This document shows positions 46,121-56,319 of a stretch of 64,000 nt of DNA, in pieces (position 1 is the stretch's first letter; each line of letters opens with the position of its first letter). Made by a program: the position numbers and the translations under genes. Origin of the DNA: CAXBCP01 sp963974055 (GTDB lineage: Bacteria; Pseudomonadota; Alphaproteobacteria; MPNO01; UBA830); contig CAXBCP010000010.1 of the NCBI GenBank assembly GCA_963974055.1, positions 1 through 64,000 on the forward strand, in the 5' to 3' direction. The notes beneath the pieces are model-generated. The model had not been told where the DNA came from, made no database searches, and worked only from the letters and a program-made list of their open reading frames with translations.

Positions 46121-47539
46121 ATGCCTGAAACCCAATTTTTCAATGAAATGTTTGCCGCCGATGGCAGTGTCCGCACCGCTTACAAAGACATTGCCATATG
46201 GCTCGACGGATTGCCCGACGGCCATCTCGCCGGAAAATCGCATGAGGCGGAGCTTCTGTTTCGCCGAATGGGCATCACTTTTCTGGTCTACGGGCATGCA
46301 GGCGCCAACGAACGGCTGATTCCGTTCGACCTGATCCCGCGCGTGTTTTCCGCGCCGGAATGGGATCTGCTGGCGAAAGGGTCGATCCAGCGGGTGCGCG
46401 CGCTGAACATGTTCCTCCACGACCTGTATCACGGCGCTGAGATCGTGAAGGCGGGGAAAATTCCCGCCGAGCTGGTGTTCAATAACGAGTTTTACCAGAT
46501 ACAGATGCACGGGCTCGATGTGCCGGGCGGGGTTTATGCCCATATCGCCGGGATCGACCTGGTTCGCGTCGGCGAAAACGAATTCTATGTCCTGGAAGAC
46601 AATCTGCGCTCGCCGTCCGGCGTGTCCTACATGCTGGAAAACCGCGCGATCATGATGCGCCTGTTTCCCGACCTGTTCTCTAACAACGCCGTCGCGCCCG
46701 TCGATCATTATCCTGAAGAACTGCTGCGGAACCTGCGCGCCGTCGCACCTGCCGATGCCGGAGAGCCGACCGTCGTTCTGCTGACGCCGGGCGCCTATAA
46801 CAGCGCCTATTTCGAACATGCCTATATCGCGGATTCCATGGGGATCGAACTGGTGGAGGCGGCGGACCTGTTCGTCCGCGACGCCCATGTCTATATGCGC
46901 ACCACCGAGGGGCCCCAGCGCGTCGACGTTATCTACCGGCGGATCGACGACGATTTCATCGACCCGCTGGCCTTCCGGTCGGATTCGATGCTCGGCGTGC
47001 CCGGGCTGTTGTCGGCCTACCGGTCCGGCGGGGTCACGGTCGCAAATGCGATGGGCACCGGCGTTGCCGACGACAAGTCGGTCTATCCCTACGTTCCCGA
47101 AATCGTCCGGTTCTATCTCGGCGAGGAACCGATCCTGAACAATGTGCCGACCTATATGCTGCGTGACCCGGAAGACCGCAAATACGCGCTCGACAATCTT
47201 GCCGATCTTGTCGTCAAGGAAGTTCACGGTTCCGGCGGGTACGGCATGCTGGTCGGCCCGGCGAGCACCAAGAAAGAGATCGAAGACTATCGCGCGCGTA
47301 TCCTGGAAGATCCGTCCGGGTTCATCGCACAGCCTACGCTGTCGCTGTCGACCTGTCCGACCTATGTGGATTCGGGCATTGCGCCGCGCCATGTCGATCT
47401 GCGGCCTTACGTGCTGTCGGGCGACGACGTGACCGTGGTGCCGGGCGGGCTGACCCGGGTTGCGCTGACCGAGGGGTCTCTGGTCGTGAACTCGTCGCAG
47501 GGCGGCGGGACCAAAGACACCTGGATTTTGCAGGAATAG
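46121..47539 (+). CDS. circularly permuted type 2 ATP-grasp protein
   Basis: The 472-residue protein is the first of a conserved three-gene unit. It matches the circularly permuted ATP-grasp family (old DUF404/407): HGADEVDVPGG-like HGLDVPGGVYAHIAGIDLVR, EFYVLEDNLRSPSGVSYMLENR, and the glycine-rich GSGGYGMLVGPAS nucleotide loop near the C-terminus. It probably makes a peptide or amide bond using ATP. With alpha-E and transglutaminase partners, a role in peptide tagging or modification has been proposed for relatives; the product is unknown. The next gene starts two bases after its stop. Confidence 0.88.
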   Translation: MPETQFFNEMFAADGSVRTAYKDIAIWLDGLPDGHLAGKSHEAELLFRRMGITFLVYGHAGANERLIPFDLIPRVFSAPEWDLLAKGSIQRVRALNMFLHDLYHGAEIVKAGKIPAELVFNNEFYQIQMHGLDVPGGVYAHIAGIDLVRVGENEFYVLEDNLRSPSGVSYMLENRAIMMRLFPDLFSNNAVAPVDHYPEELLRNLRAVAPADAGEPTVVLLTPGAYNSAYFEHAYIADSMGIELVEAADLFVRDAHVYMRTTEGPQRVDVIYRRIDDDFIDPLAFRSDSMLGVPGLLSAYRSGGVTVANAMGTGVADDKSVYPYVPEIVRFYLGEEPILNNVPTYMLRDPEDRKYALDNLADLVVKEVHGSGGYGMLVGPASTKKEIEDYRARILEDPSGFIAQPTLSLSTCPTYVDSGIAPRHVDLRPYVLSGDDVTVVPGGLTRVALTEGSLVVNSSQGGGTKDTWILQE

Positions 47540-47541
47540 CC

Positions 47542-48483
47542 ATGCTTGGACGGGTAGCCGATCAGCTTTACTGGATGGGGCGTTATTCCGAGCGCACCGA
47601 GAACATGGCGCGCATTCTCGATGTCGCGGACAGGATGACGCTGACACTGCAGTCGGTCGAGACCCGGCAAAGCGCATGGGTGTCTGCGCTCGAGGTTGCC
47701 GGCGCCGCTGCCGGATATGACGAAACCCATGGCGATATCAACAGCGCGGACGTACTGCACTATCTCGCGCTCGACCCGGAAAACCCGTCGAGCATCTATT
47801 CTTCGATCAGGACGACCCGCGAAAACGCGCGGGCCCTGCGGGGATCGATCACGACCGAAATGTTCGAGAGCATCAATTCGACCTGGCTGGAACTCCGGGC
47901 GATGGATACGCGCGTTCTCGATGGCGCGGCGCGGCGGCCGTTCTTCGATTGGGTAAAGGAGCGCGCCCATCTGTTTCGCGGGGTCGCCGAAGGCACCATG
48001 CTGCAGGACGAGGCGATGAGCTTCATGAATGTCGGGCTGTATACCGAACGCGCCGACAGCACGGCCCGGCTGCTGGATTCGAAGTATCATATCCTGCTGC
48101 CGGCATCGGAAGCCGTCGGCGGCGCGGTCGATTACTACCAGTGGGGGGCGCTGCTGCGGTCGCTCAGCGCGTTCCGTGCCTATCACAAGATCTACCGCGA
48201 TCGTATTTCAGCCGCCCGGGTCGCCGAACTTATAATTCTGAACGCGGCAATGCCGCGATCACTGCGTTGCTGTTACGACCGGCTGTCGGAAACGCTCGAG
48301 GATATATCCGGGAGCCGCGATCCCGAATGCCAGCGGATCGTCGGGAAGCTTCATTCCTGGCTGCGTTATCGCCGTATCGAGGAAATTTTCGACGGTGGCC
48401 TGCATGAATTTCTCACGGAATTCATCGAGGGAAATGCACAGGTCGGCCATCAGCTCGAACGCGACTTCATGATGGTCCGGTAA
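47542..48483 (+). CDS. alpha-E domain protein
   Basis: The 313-residue, mostly helical protein matches the alpha-E (DUF403) family: MLGRVADQLYWMGRYSERTENMARILDV at the start, and the typical LNAAMPRSLRCCYDRLSETL. It always travels with the circularly permuted ATP-grasp gene. Sequence shows no classical catalytic motif, though several E-x-x-R/H positions are conserved by eye. It probably partners with the ligase. Confidence 0.88.
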   Translation: MLGRVADQLYWMGRYSERTENMARILDVADRMTLTLQSVETRQSAWVSALEVAGAAAGYDETHGDINSADVLHYLALDPENPSSIYSSIRTTRENARALRGSITTEMFESINSTWLELRAMDTRVLDGAARRPFFDWVKERAHLFRGVAEGTMLQDEAMSFMNVGLYTERADSTARLLDSKYHILLPASEAVGGAVDYYQWGALLRSLSAFRAYHKIYRDRISAARVAELIILNAAMPRSLRCCYDRLSETLEDISGSRDPECQRIVGKLHSWLRYRRIEEIFDGGLHEFLTEFIEGNAQVGHQLERDFMMVR

Positions 48484-48488
48484 CCCAA

Positions 48489-49301
48489 ATGCGCCTGAAT
48501 ATCACCCACAAGACGACGTATCGTTATGACGATCCGCCCATTTTCTCGGCGCAGGTCATCCGGCTTACGCCGCGTACGAATGCCAGCCAGCATCTTGTGC
48601 GCTGGCGGATCGAACCCGGGGCCGGGATGAGCGGCTGGACCGATGCATTCGGCAATTCCTGCCAGACGCTCGTTCTGGACGAACCGTGCGACCGGATCGA
48701 TATCATCGCCTCGGGCGAGGTCGTGACCTCCGATGTCAGCGGCGTCCTGCCGCGCGAAGACGGCGAACTTCCCCTTGAAATTTTTCTCCGCCAGACCGAT
48801 CAGACGAAGCTTGACGGCCCGCTGAAGGAGTTCGCGCATTCGTTTTCCGGCCGTTTGTCCGGGAACCGGATAGACGCGCTGCATGAACTGATGGGCGAGA
48901 TCAGCGACCGGGTCGAATATCACACGGCCAAGACAGACGCACACGCGACCGCCGCCGAAGCGTTCGCGCTGGGGCGTGGGGTGTGCCAGGACCATGCCCA
49001 TATCTTTATCGGCTGCGCCCGCGCGCTCGGCGTGCCCGCAAGATATATTTCGGGCTACCTGTACGATGGCGAACAGAGCGCGTCTTACGTTGCCGGACAT
49101 GCCTGGGCCGCGGCCTGGATCGATGGGCTGGGCTGGGTCAGCTTCGATGTGTCGAACTGCAAATCGGCAACCGACCGGTATGTAAGCATCGCGGTCGGGC
49201 TGGATTACGAATCCGCCGCGCCTATCCGGGGCATCCGGTCGGGCGGCGTCGGCGCCGAAGAGCTCGATGTCGCCGTAAACGTGAGCGCCGCCCAGCAATA
49301 G
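48489..49301 (+). CDS. transglutaminase-like cysteine protease/amidase family protein
   Basis: The 270-residue protein has an N-terminal beta domain (MRLNITHKTTYRYDDPP) and a transglutaminase-fold core with catalytic cysteine in GRGVCQDHAHIFIGCAR, histidine in YVAGHAWAAAWIDGLGW, and the aspartate in SFDVSNCKS. It is probably a hydrolase or transferase of amide bonds. It begins five bases after the alpha-E gene, so the three proteins are made together. A fourth, proteasome-like peptidase gene seen in some genomes is absent here. Confidence 0.9.
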   Translation: MRLNITHKTTYRYDDPPIFSAQVIRLTPRTNASQHLVRWRIEPGAGMSGWTDAFGNSCQTLVLDEPCDRIDIIASGEVVTSDVSGVLPREDGELPLEIFLRQTDQTKLDGPLKEFAHSFSGRLSGNRIDALHELMGEISDRVEYHTAKTDAHATAAEAFALGRGVCQDHAHIFIGCARALGVPARYISGYLYDGEQSASYVAGHAWAAAWIDGLGWVSFDVSNCKSATDRYVSIAVGLDYESAAPIRGIRSGGVGAEELDVAVNVSAAQQ

Positions 49302-49483
49302 CCCGCAAGCCTGTCGGCCGGTCAGGCCGGCGCGGCGTCATGGGGCGGTTATCGTCGCGACGCTTTGACGCGTTTTGCCCGAGTATTTCACTGCGGCGCC
49401 GGGTTGCAACGCACAATTCCCTGTGTTACCAAACGCTGCCTTTCGGGGCATCAAGGGGCGTGCCGCAGGTGGTGGTCGTTTTC

Positions 49484-49497
49484 TTGATATAAATCAA
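49484..49497. promoter_or_regulatory. FNR/FixK-type site TTGATATAAATCAA upstream of atpH
   Basis: The 14-bp sequence is a perfect TTGAT-N4-ATCAA box and ends 42 bases before the atpH GTG. It would place atpHAGDC under oxygen- or redox-responsive control by an FNR/FixK-type protein. The surrounding interval 49302-49539 holds no gene. Confidence 0.6.
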
Positions 49498-49539
49498 TGT
49501 CTTAACGTATCCCTTAGGGACATTTTCGAGGTAATCTGG

Positions 49540-50099
49540 GTGTCGTCCGCATCGTCAGGTGTTTCCGGTGTCGCAGGCCGCTACGCGGCAGCGCTTTTTG
49601 AGCTCACCGAGGAACAAAAAAAACTCGATGAAGTTGCTGCCGATATGGCAACGATTCGAGCGCTTCTCGCTGAATCGGCCGATCTTCGCCGTCTTGTCGC
49701 CAGCCCCGTTATCGGGCGCGACGATCAGGGGCGGGCGATCGTCGCCGTGCTTGAAAAGGCCGGCGTTTCGGCGCTTACCTGTAACTTTGTCGGTGTCGTC
49801 GCCCGCAATCGCCGCCTGTTCGTGCTCGACAGTATGTGCGTTGCCTATCGCGAGCTGCTCGCGAGCCGGCGCGGCGAAATCACGGCTGAAATTATGACGG
49901 CGGCGCCGCTGTCGGATACGCAGCGCGATTCGCTGGAACAGGAACTCCGGGCGGCCCTGGGCTCCAAGGTTACGCTCGATCCGCGTGTGGATGCATCGCT
50001 TCTCGGCGGTATGATCGTCAAGGTCGGCTCGCGCATGGTCGATTCCTCCCTACGTACAAAGCTTCAACGGTTAGAACTCTCATTGAAAGGGGCAGCGTG

Positions 50100-50100
<1 letters not shown>
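49540..50100 (+). CDS. atpH: ATP synthase F1 subunit delta
   Basis: The 186-residue stator subunit links the F1 head to the peripheral stalk. The GTG at 49540 was chosen because GAGG is seven bases upstream and the protein then starts VSSASSGVSGVAGRYAAALFEL, matching family length; the frame stays open further back. The C-terminal GSKVTLDPRVDASLLGGMIVKVGSRMVDSSLR is the conserved end. The stop overlaps the atpA start (TGATG). Confidence 0.94.
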
Positions 50101-51632
<1,532 letters not shown>

Positions 51633-51667
51633 TCGAAGCCCCGGAAAACAGGAACCGGTAACGGGAT

Positions 51668-52555
51668 ATGCCCAGCCTTAAAGACCTCCGCATGCGGATC
51701 GACAGCGTCAAGTCGACGCAGAAGATCACATCGGCCATGAAAATGGTCGCGGCGGCGAAACTGCGCCGTGCGCAGGAACAGGCCGAAGCAGCCCGGCCCT
51801 ATGCCGAACGGATGGAGCGCATGCTCGGTTCGCTGGCCGGGTCGATGGCTTCTGCCGAGGGCGCGCCGAAGCTTCTGGCCGGTACCGGCAAACAGAATGT
51901 CCAGCTGATCGTCATGATGACGTCGGACCGCGGCCTGTGCGGCGCCTTCAATTCCTCCGTCGTGCGCGAGGCGCGGCGGATGATCAAAGAGCTTCAGGCC
52001 GACGGCAAAGAAGTGAAAATTCTATGCGTCGGCCGCAAGGGCTGGGCGCAGCTTCGCCGGGAATACGCGCCGTTGATCGTCGATCTCATCGAAGGTGTCG
52101 GCCGTCCGCGTCTCAGCTTCGATGATGCGCAGGGCATCTCGAACCGGATCCTCGAAATGTTCGAGGCCGGCGAATTCGACGTGTGCACGCTGATCTACAA
52201 CCGGTTCCAGTCGGTGATCTCGCAGATCGTGACCCGTCAGCAGGTTATCCCCTTCGCGGTGGAAACGCCGGTCGAAGGAGAAGCCGCCGCCGGCGCCGGC
52301 ATGGTCTACGAATACGAACCCGACGAGACGGAAATTCTTGAGGTATTGCTGCCGCGTAATATGAGCGTGCAGCTCTTCCGCTCGCTTCTCGAAAACAACG
52401 CCAGCGAACACGGTGCCCGGATGAGCGCGATGGACAACGCCACCCGCAACGCCGGCGAAATGATCGATTCGCTGACACTGAATTACAACCGGACGCGTCA
52501 GGCGTTCATCACCAAAGAACTGATCGAAATCATCTCCGGCGCCGAGGCAGTCTAG
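51668..52555 (+). CDS. atpG: ATP synthase F1 subunit gamma
   Basis: The 295-residue central shaft has the N-terminal coiled coil MPSLKDLRMRIDSVKSTQKI and the C-terminal coil SLTLNYNRTRQAFITKELIEIISGAEA. The LIVMMTSDRGLCGAFNSSV Rossmann-like segment is in the middle. It couples rotation to catalysis. The gap to atpD is 32 bases. Confidence 0.97.
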   Translation: MPSLKDLRMRIDSVKSTQKITSAMKMVAAAKLRRAQEQAEAARPYAERMERMLGSLAGSMASAEGAPKLLAGTGKQNVQLIVMMTSDRGLCGAFNSSVVREARRMIKELQADGKEVKILCVGRKGWAQLRREYAPLIVDLIEGVGRPRLSFDDAQGISNRILEMFEAGEFDVCTLIYNRFQSVISQIVTRQQVIPFAVETPVEGEAAAGAGMVYEYEPDETEILEVLLPRNMSVQLFRSLLENNASEHGARMSAMDNATRNAGEMIDSLTLNYNRTRQAFITKELIEIISGAEAV

Positions 52556-52587
52556 GCAACCGGCAAATCGATGTACGAGGTATGACA

Positions 52588-54015
52588 ATGGCCGACACGG
52601 CAAGCAACAATATTGGCAGAGTTTCCCAGGTCCTGGGTGCTGTCGTCGACGTGCAGTTCGATGGTGAACTGCCCTATATCATGAACGCGCTCGAATGCGA
52701 CAACGGCGGTAGCCGCCTCGTGCTCGAAGTGGCGCAGCATCTCGGTGAAAGCACCGTGCGCACCATCGCCATGGACACGACCGAAGGTCTTGTTCGCGGT
52801 CTCGAAGTCAAAGACACCGGATCGCCGATCATGATGCCCGTCGGTCCCGAAACGCTTGGCCGGATCCTGAACGTCATCGGCGAGCCGATCGACGAACGCG
52901 GTCCGCTGAACACGACCAAAAAGCTTCCTATCCATCGCGAAGCGCCGATTTTCACCGACCAGTCGACGGAAACCGACGTTCTCGTGACCGGCATCAAGGT
53001 CGTCGACCTGCTCGCGCCGTATTCGCGCGGCGGCAAGATCGGCCTGTTCGGCGGCGCCGGTGTCGGCAAGACGGTTCTGATCATGGAACTGATCAACAAC
53101 GTCGCGAAGGCGCATGGCGGGTATTCGGTGTTTGCCGGTGTCGGCGAACGCACGCGTGAAGGCAACGATCTCTATCACGAAATGATGGAATCCGGCGTTA
53201 TCCAGCCCGACGGCGAATCCAAGGCTGCGCTGGTCTACGGCCAGATGAACGAGCCGCCCGGCGCCCGCGCCCGCGTCGGCCTCAGCGGTCTGACCCTCGC
53301 CGAATATTTCCGCGACGAAGAAGGCCAGGACGTGCTGCTCTTCGTCGATAACATTTTCCGCTTTACGCAGGCGGGTTCCGAAGTGTCGGCGCTTCTCGGC
53401 CGTATCCCGTCGGCGGTGGGCTATCAGCCGACCCTGGCGACCGATATGGGCAACCTGCAGGAACGCATTACCACCACCAACAAGGGATCGATCACGTCGG
53501 TCCAGGCGATTTACGTCCCGGCCGACGATCTCACCGATCCGGCGCCGGCGACTTCGTTCGCCCATCTTGATGCAACGACGGTTCTGTCGCGTCAGATTGC
53601 CGAACTCGGCATCTACCCGGCGGTCGATCCGCTCGATTCGACATCGCGTATTCTCGATCCGCGCACCGTCGGCGACGAGCATTATGCGGTCGCCCGTGAG
53701 GTCCAGCGCGTTCTGCAGACCTACAAGGGCCTGCAGGACATCATTGCCATCCTCGGCATGGACGAGCTGTCGGAAGAAGACAAACTGGTCGTCGCCCGCG
53801 CGCGTAAGATCCAGCGCTTCCTGTCTCAGCCGTTCCATGTCGCTGAAATCTTCACCGGCATGTCGGGCGTGTTCGTCGATCTCGAAGACACGATCAAGGG
53901 CTTCAAGGGTCTGGTCGAAGGCGAATACGACGACCTCCCCGAAGCCGCGTTCTACATGGTCGGAAAGATCGAGGACGCTGTCGAAAAAGCGAAGGAAATG
54001 GCAGCCGCGGCCTGA
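52588..54015 (+). CDS. atpD: ATP synthase F1 subunit beta
   Basis: The 475-residue catalytic subunit has the P-loop GGAGVGKTVLI, the catalytic glutamate region VGERTREGNDLYHEM, Walker B LLFVDNIFRFTQAGSEVS, and the DELSEEDKLVVARARKIQRFLSQPF end. Start 52588 (MADTASNN) has GAGG at seven bases; an ATG two codons upstream is only one base from that site and is less likely. Confidence 0.98.
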   Translation: MADTASNNIGRVSQVLGAVVDVQFDGELPYIMNALECDNGGSRLVLEVAQHLGESTVRTIAMDTTEGLVRGLEVKDTGSPIMMPVGPETLGRILNVIGEPIDERGPLNTTKKLPIHREAPIFTDQSTETDVLVTGIKVVDLLAPYSRGGKIGLFGGAGVGKTVLIMELINNVAKAHGGYSVFAGVGERTREGNDLYHEMMESGVIQPDGESKAALVYGQMNEPPGARARVGLSGLTLAEYFRDEEGQDVLLFVDNIFRFTQAGSEVSALLGRIPSAVGYQPTLATDMGNLQERITTTNKGSITSVQAIYVPADDLTDPAPATSFAHLDATTVLSRQIAELGIYPAVDPLDSTSRILDPRTVGDEHYAVAREVQRVLQTYKGLQDIIAILGMDELSEEDKLVVARARKIQRFLSQPFHVAEIFTGMSGVFVDLEDTIKGFKGLVEGEYDDLPEAAFYMVGKIEDAVEKAKEMAAAA

Positions 54016-54051
54016 TCGCCGCCTGTCTGATCCCAACCGCAGGAAACCGAT

Positions 54052-54468
54052 ATGCCCGATCCGTTTACATTCGATCTCGTCTCTCCGGAAAAGCTGTTGC
54101 TTTCCGAGGATATCGAAATGGTCGTGGTGCCCGGCGCCGAAGGCGATTTCGGTGTCCTGATCGGTCACGCGCCGCTGATTTCGGCATTACGGCCCGGCGT
54201 AATCGGCACCTATATCGGAAATTCGGTGGATAAGCGTATCTTCGTCGCCGGCGGATTTGCCGAAGTTACCGGGGAACGGTGTACGGTTCTTGCGGAAGAA
54301 GCGATGCCGGTCGAGGATATCGACCGGTCCGCTGCCGAAAGCCGGATTGCCGCCGCACGCGAGGCGATCGGCGCCGCGGACAGCGATATCGCCCGCAACC
54401 AGGCCGAGATGGAGCTTGCGGTTGCGGAAGCAATGCTCGACGCCGGCAAAGCGGGCGCGTCAGCCTAA
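54052..54468 (+). CDS. atpC: ATP synthase F1 subunit epsilon
   Basis: The 138-residue subunit has the beta-sandwich domain (FDLVSPEKLLLSEDIEMVVVPGAEGDFGVLIGHAPLIS) and a C-terminal helical segment (about 86-135), which can inhibit ATP hydrolysis. AGGAAA precedes the ATG. It closes atpHAGDC and is convergent with the haem-kinase gene 24 bases away. Confidence 0.96.
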   Translation: MPDPFTFDLVSPEKLLLSEDIEMVVVPGAEGDFGVLIGHAPLISALRPGVIGTYIGNSVDKRIFVAGGFAEVTGERCTVLAEEAMPVEDIDRSAAESRIAAAREAIGAADSDIARNQAEMELAVAEAMLDAGKAGASA

Positions 54469-54492
54469 AATATCCCGGTTGGGCCGTATTGG

Positions 54493-56061
54493 TTAAGCGG
54501 CGATCGAGTTCTGTGCGTTCCCGGTGGTCGTTGTTTCGACCACGACGCGGTTTGCGGGGATCGTCAGCACGACGGTTGTGCCGACGCCTTCCTGGCTTTC
54601 AATTTCAATCCGGGAATTGTGCAGGGCGGCGATCGAATTCGCCATCGTAAGCCCCAGTCCCACCCCTTCGAAACGTCTTGCCCGGCTTCCATCCGCCTGC
54701 CGGAACGGTTTCAGGACATCGCCGAGCATGTCCGGCGAAATTCCTATGCCGCTGTCCTTAATACGGATCTCCAGGTCGCCGGAATCCAGTTCCCGGGCGG
54801 CGATCCTTACCTTTCCGCCCGGTTGCGTAAACTTGATGGCGTTGTCGAAGATGCAGTGAAGTATCCGGGCAAGCGCTTTTCGGTCGAACAGGATCGTCGG
54901 CAGGTCGGGCATAATCATCGGCTTAACCGATATACCGCCCGCCGTCAGCGCCGCCGAATGGGTCTTGAGACATTCCTCGATTTCGGAATCAACATTCAGT
55001 ATTTCCTGTTGCATCTCCGCAGAGCCCGATTCGAGCTGCGACATGTACAGAATAGAATTTATGACTTCCAGCAACCGGGTGCCGCTCGAATGAATCTCGT
55101 CGGCAAATTCAGGGTATTCCGGCGCACCGAGCGGGCCCATGCGTTCTTCCTTCAGAATCTCCGAAAAACCGATTACCGAATTGAGCGGAGTCCGCAGTTC
55201 GTGGCTCACGTTGGCGATCAGATCGCCCTGGGCCCGGTTGGCGCGTTCCGCCTCGGCCTTGGCAGCCGACAATTCGATATTCCTCACTTCGGCGTCATCG
55301 GCGAGCTTGCGTGTCTGTTCAATCCGTATGTTCAGTCCGCGCATCAGCAGCCAGATCAGGATCACCCCGGTCAGCGCGAATACCCCGATATAGAACGCCG
55401 ATTCGGTGATGTCGGGCAGGAACGACGTCCCGACATCGGCAAGCGGCAGGGTAATCTGCTGGATTCCCCGGATATCCCCTGCGATCCAGTCCGTTCGGGG
55501 ACTTAAAGGATGAGAATTGTGGCAGGCGACACAGGTTTCGCCCATCTTCACCGGATAGGCGACGCGCACCGAGCGTTGCCCGTTGTGATTTTCGTACCGC
55601 ACGAACTTTTCGGCGCCGGTTCCGTCTAGGGCGATGAGCGCGTCGCGTTCGAACCCGTCAAGAACACGCCCCCGCCGCCACGGGAACGGCTCCGCGCTAT
55701 AGAAATTGAAGCTGAATGCACTTCCCGATTGTTTAAGTTCGTTTGCGAGTTCGATGGTCAACGTCGCCGGAAACGGAATTGTCGAATCCGAGTTCCTGTA
55801 GTCATGGGACACGGTCGTGCCGGCATTCTGTGCTCTTGGGACCACATGCTTGGAATAAAATTCCCGCATCGCCGAAACCGATTGCGAATAAGCCTCGGCC
55901 GCTTTCAGCGAAGTGGTTTCGCGGATCGATTTGGAGTGCTGCCATGACATGGCGGTAAGCGCCAGCGCCCCGATACCGGCATAGACGGCAAAAACCAGAA
56001 ATGGCTGCCGCACCAGAAAGTCGGCAACAGCGGAGGATTTGCGGTCAATGGGTTCGGTCAT
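54493..56061 (-). CDS. membrane histidine kinase with c-type haem sensor domain
   Basis: The 522-residue kinase has transmembrane helices at about 20-39 and 220-241 bounding a periplasmic domain of the Tll0287-like (DUF3365) type. This domain contains CVACH at 177-181, a covalent haem attachment motif. After a short coiled linker come the phospho-acceptor H287 (NVSHELRTPLNS), the N box (IFDNAIKF) and the G boxes (IKDSGIGIS, GVGLGLTMA). It probably senses redox state or a haem ligand such as NO or oxygen. No response regulator is adjacent. It is convergent with atpC and divergent from amt. Confidence 0.9.
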   Translation of the reverse strand: MTEPIDRKSSAVADFLVRQPFLVFAVYAGIGALALTAMSWQHSKSIRETTSLKAAEAYSQSVSAMREFYSKHVVPRAQNAGTTVSHDYRNSDSTIPFPATLTIELANELKQSGSAFSFNFYSAEPFPWRRGRVLDGFERDALIALDGTGAEKFVRYENHNGQRSVRVAYPVKMGETCVACHNSHPLSPRTDWIAGDIRGIQQITLPLADVGTSFLPDITESAFYIGVFALTGVILIWLLMRGLNIRIEQTRKLADDAEVRNIELSAAKAEAERANRAQGDLIANVSHELRTPLNSVIGFSEILKEERMGPLGAPEYPEFADEIHSSGTRLLEVINSILYMSQLESGSAEMQQEILNVDSEIEECLKTHSAALTAGGISVKPMIMPDLPTILFDRKALARILHCIFDNAIKFTQPGGKVRIAARELDSGDLEIRIKDSGIGISPDMLGDVLKPFRQADGSRARRFEGVGLGLTMANSIAALHNSRIEIESQEGVGTTVVLTIPANRVVVETTTTGNAQNSIAA

Positions 56062-56319
56062 GAAGGGAACAATCGGCGGTGGGGTTGTATTCGGAGGATT
56101 TTTGCACCGCGCTGTAAAAAAAGGCTTAATCGGGCCCTCGGACTGGACAAAATCGCTGAATCTCGGCCATTATCCCCGACGATGGCAGATCAAAAATACG
56201 TCGAAATACGGGCGCATTCCCGTGCCCGGCCGCGTGTGGCGCACGCGTGCCCGGAAATTCGATTCAATGATCAAAAATCGACCGTGCTCGACACGGTTCG
56301 GGGATTCAGGAGGATTCTG

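Noticed and set aside
56200..56310. Possible sigma-54 promoter before amt (GG...GC)
   Set aside because: GG and GC are spaced nine bases apart rather than ten and flanking positions do not match.
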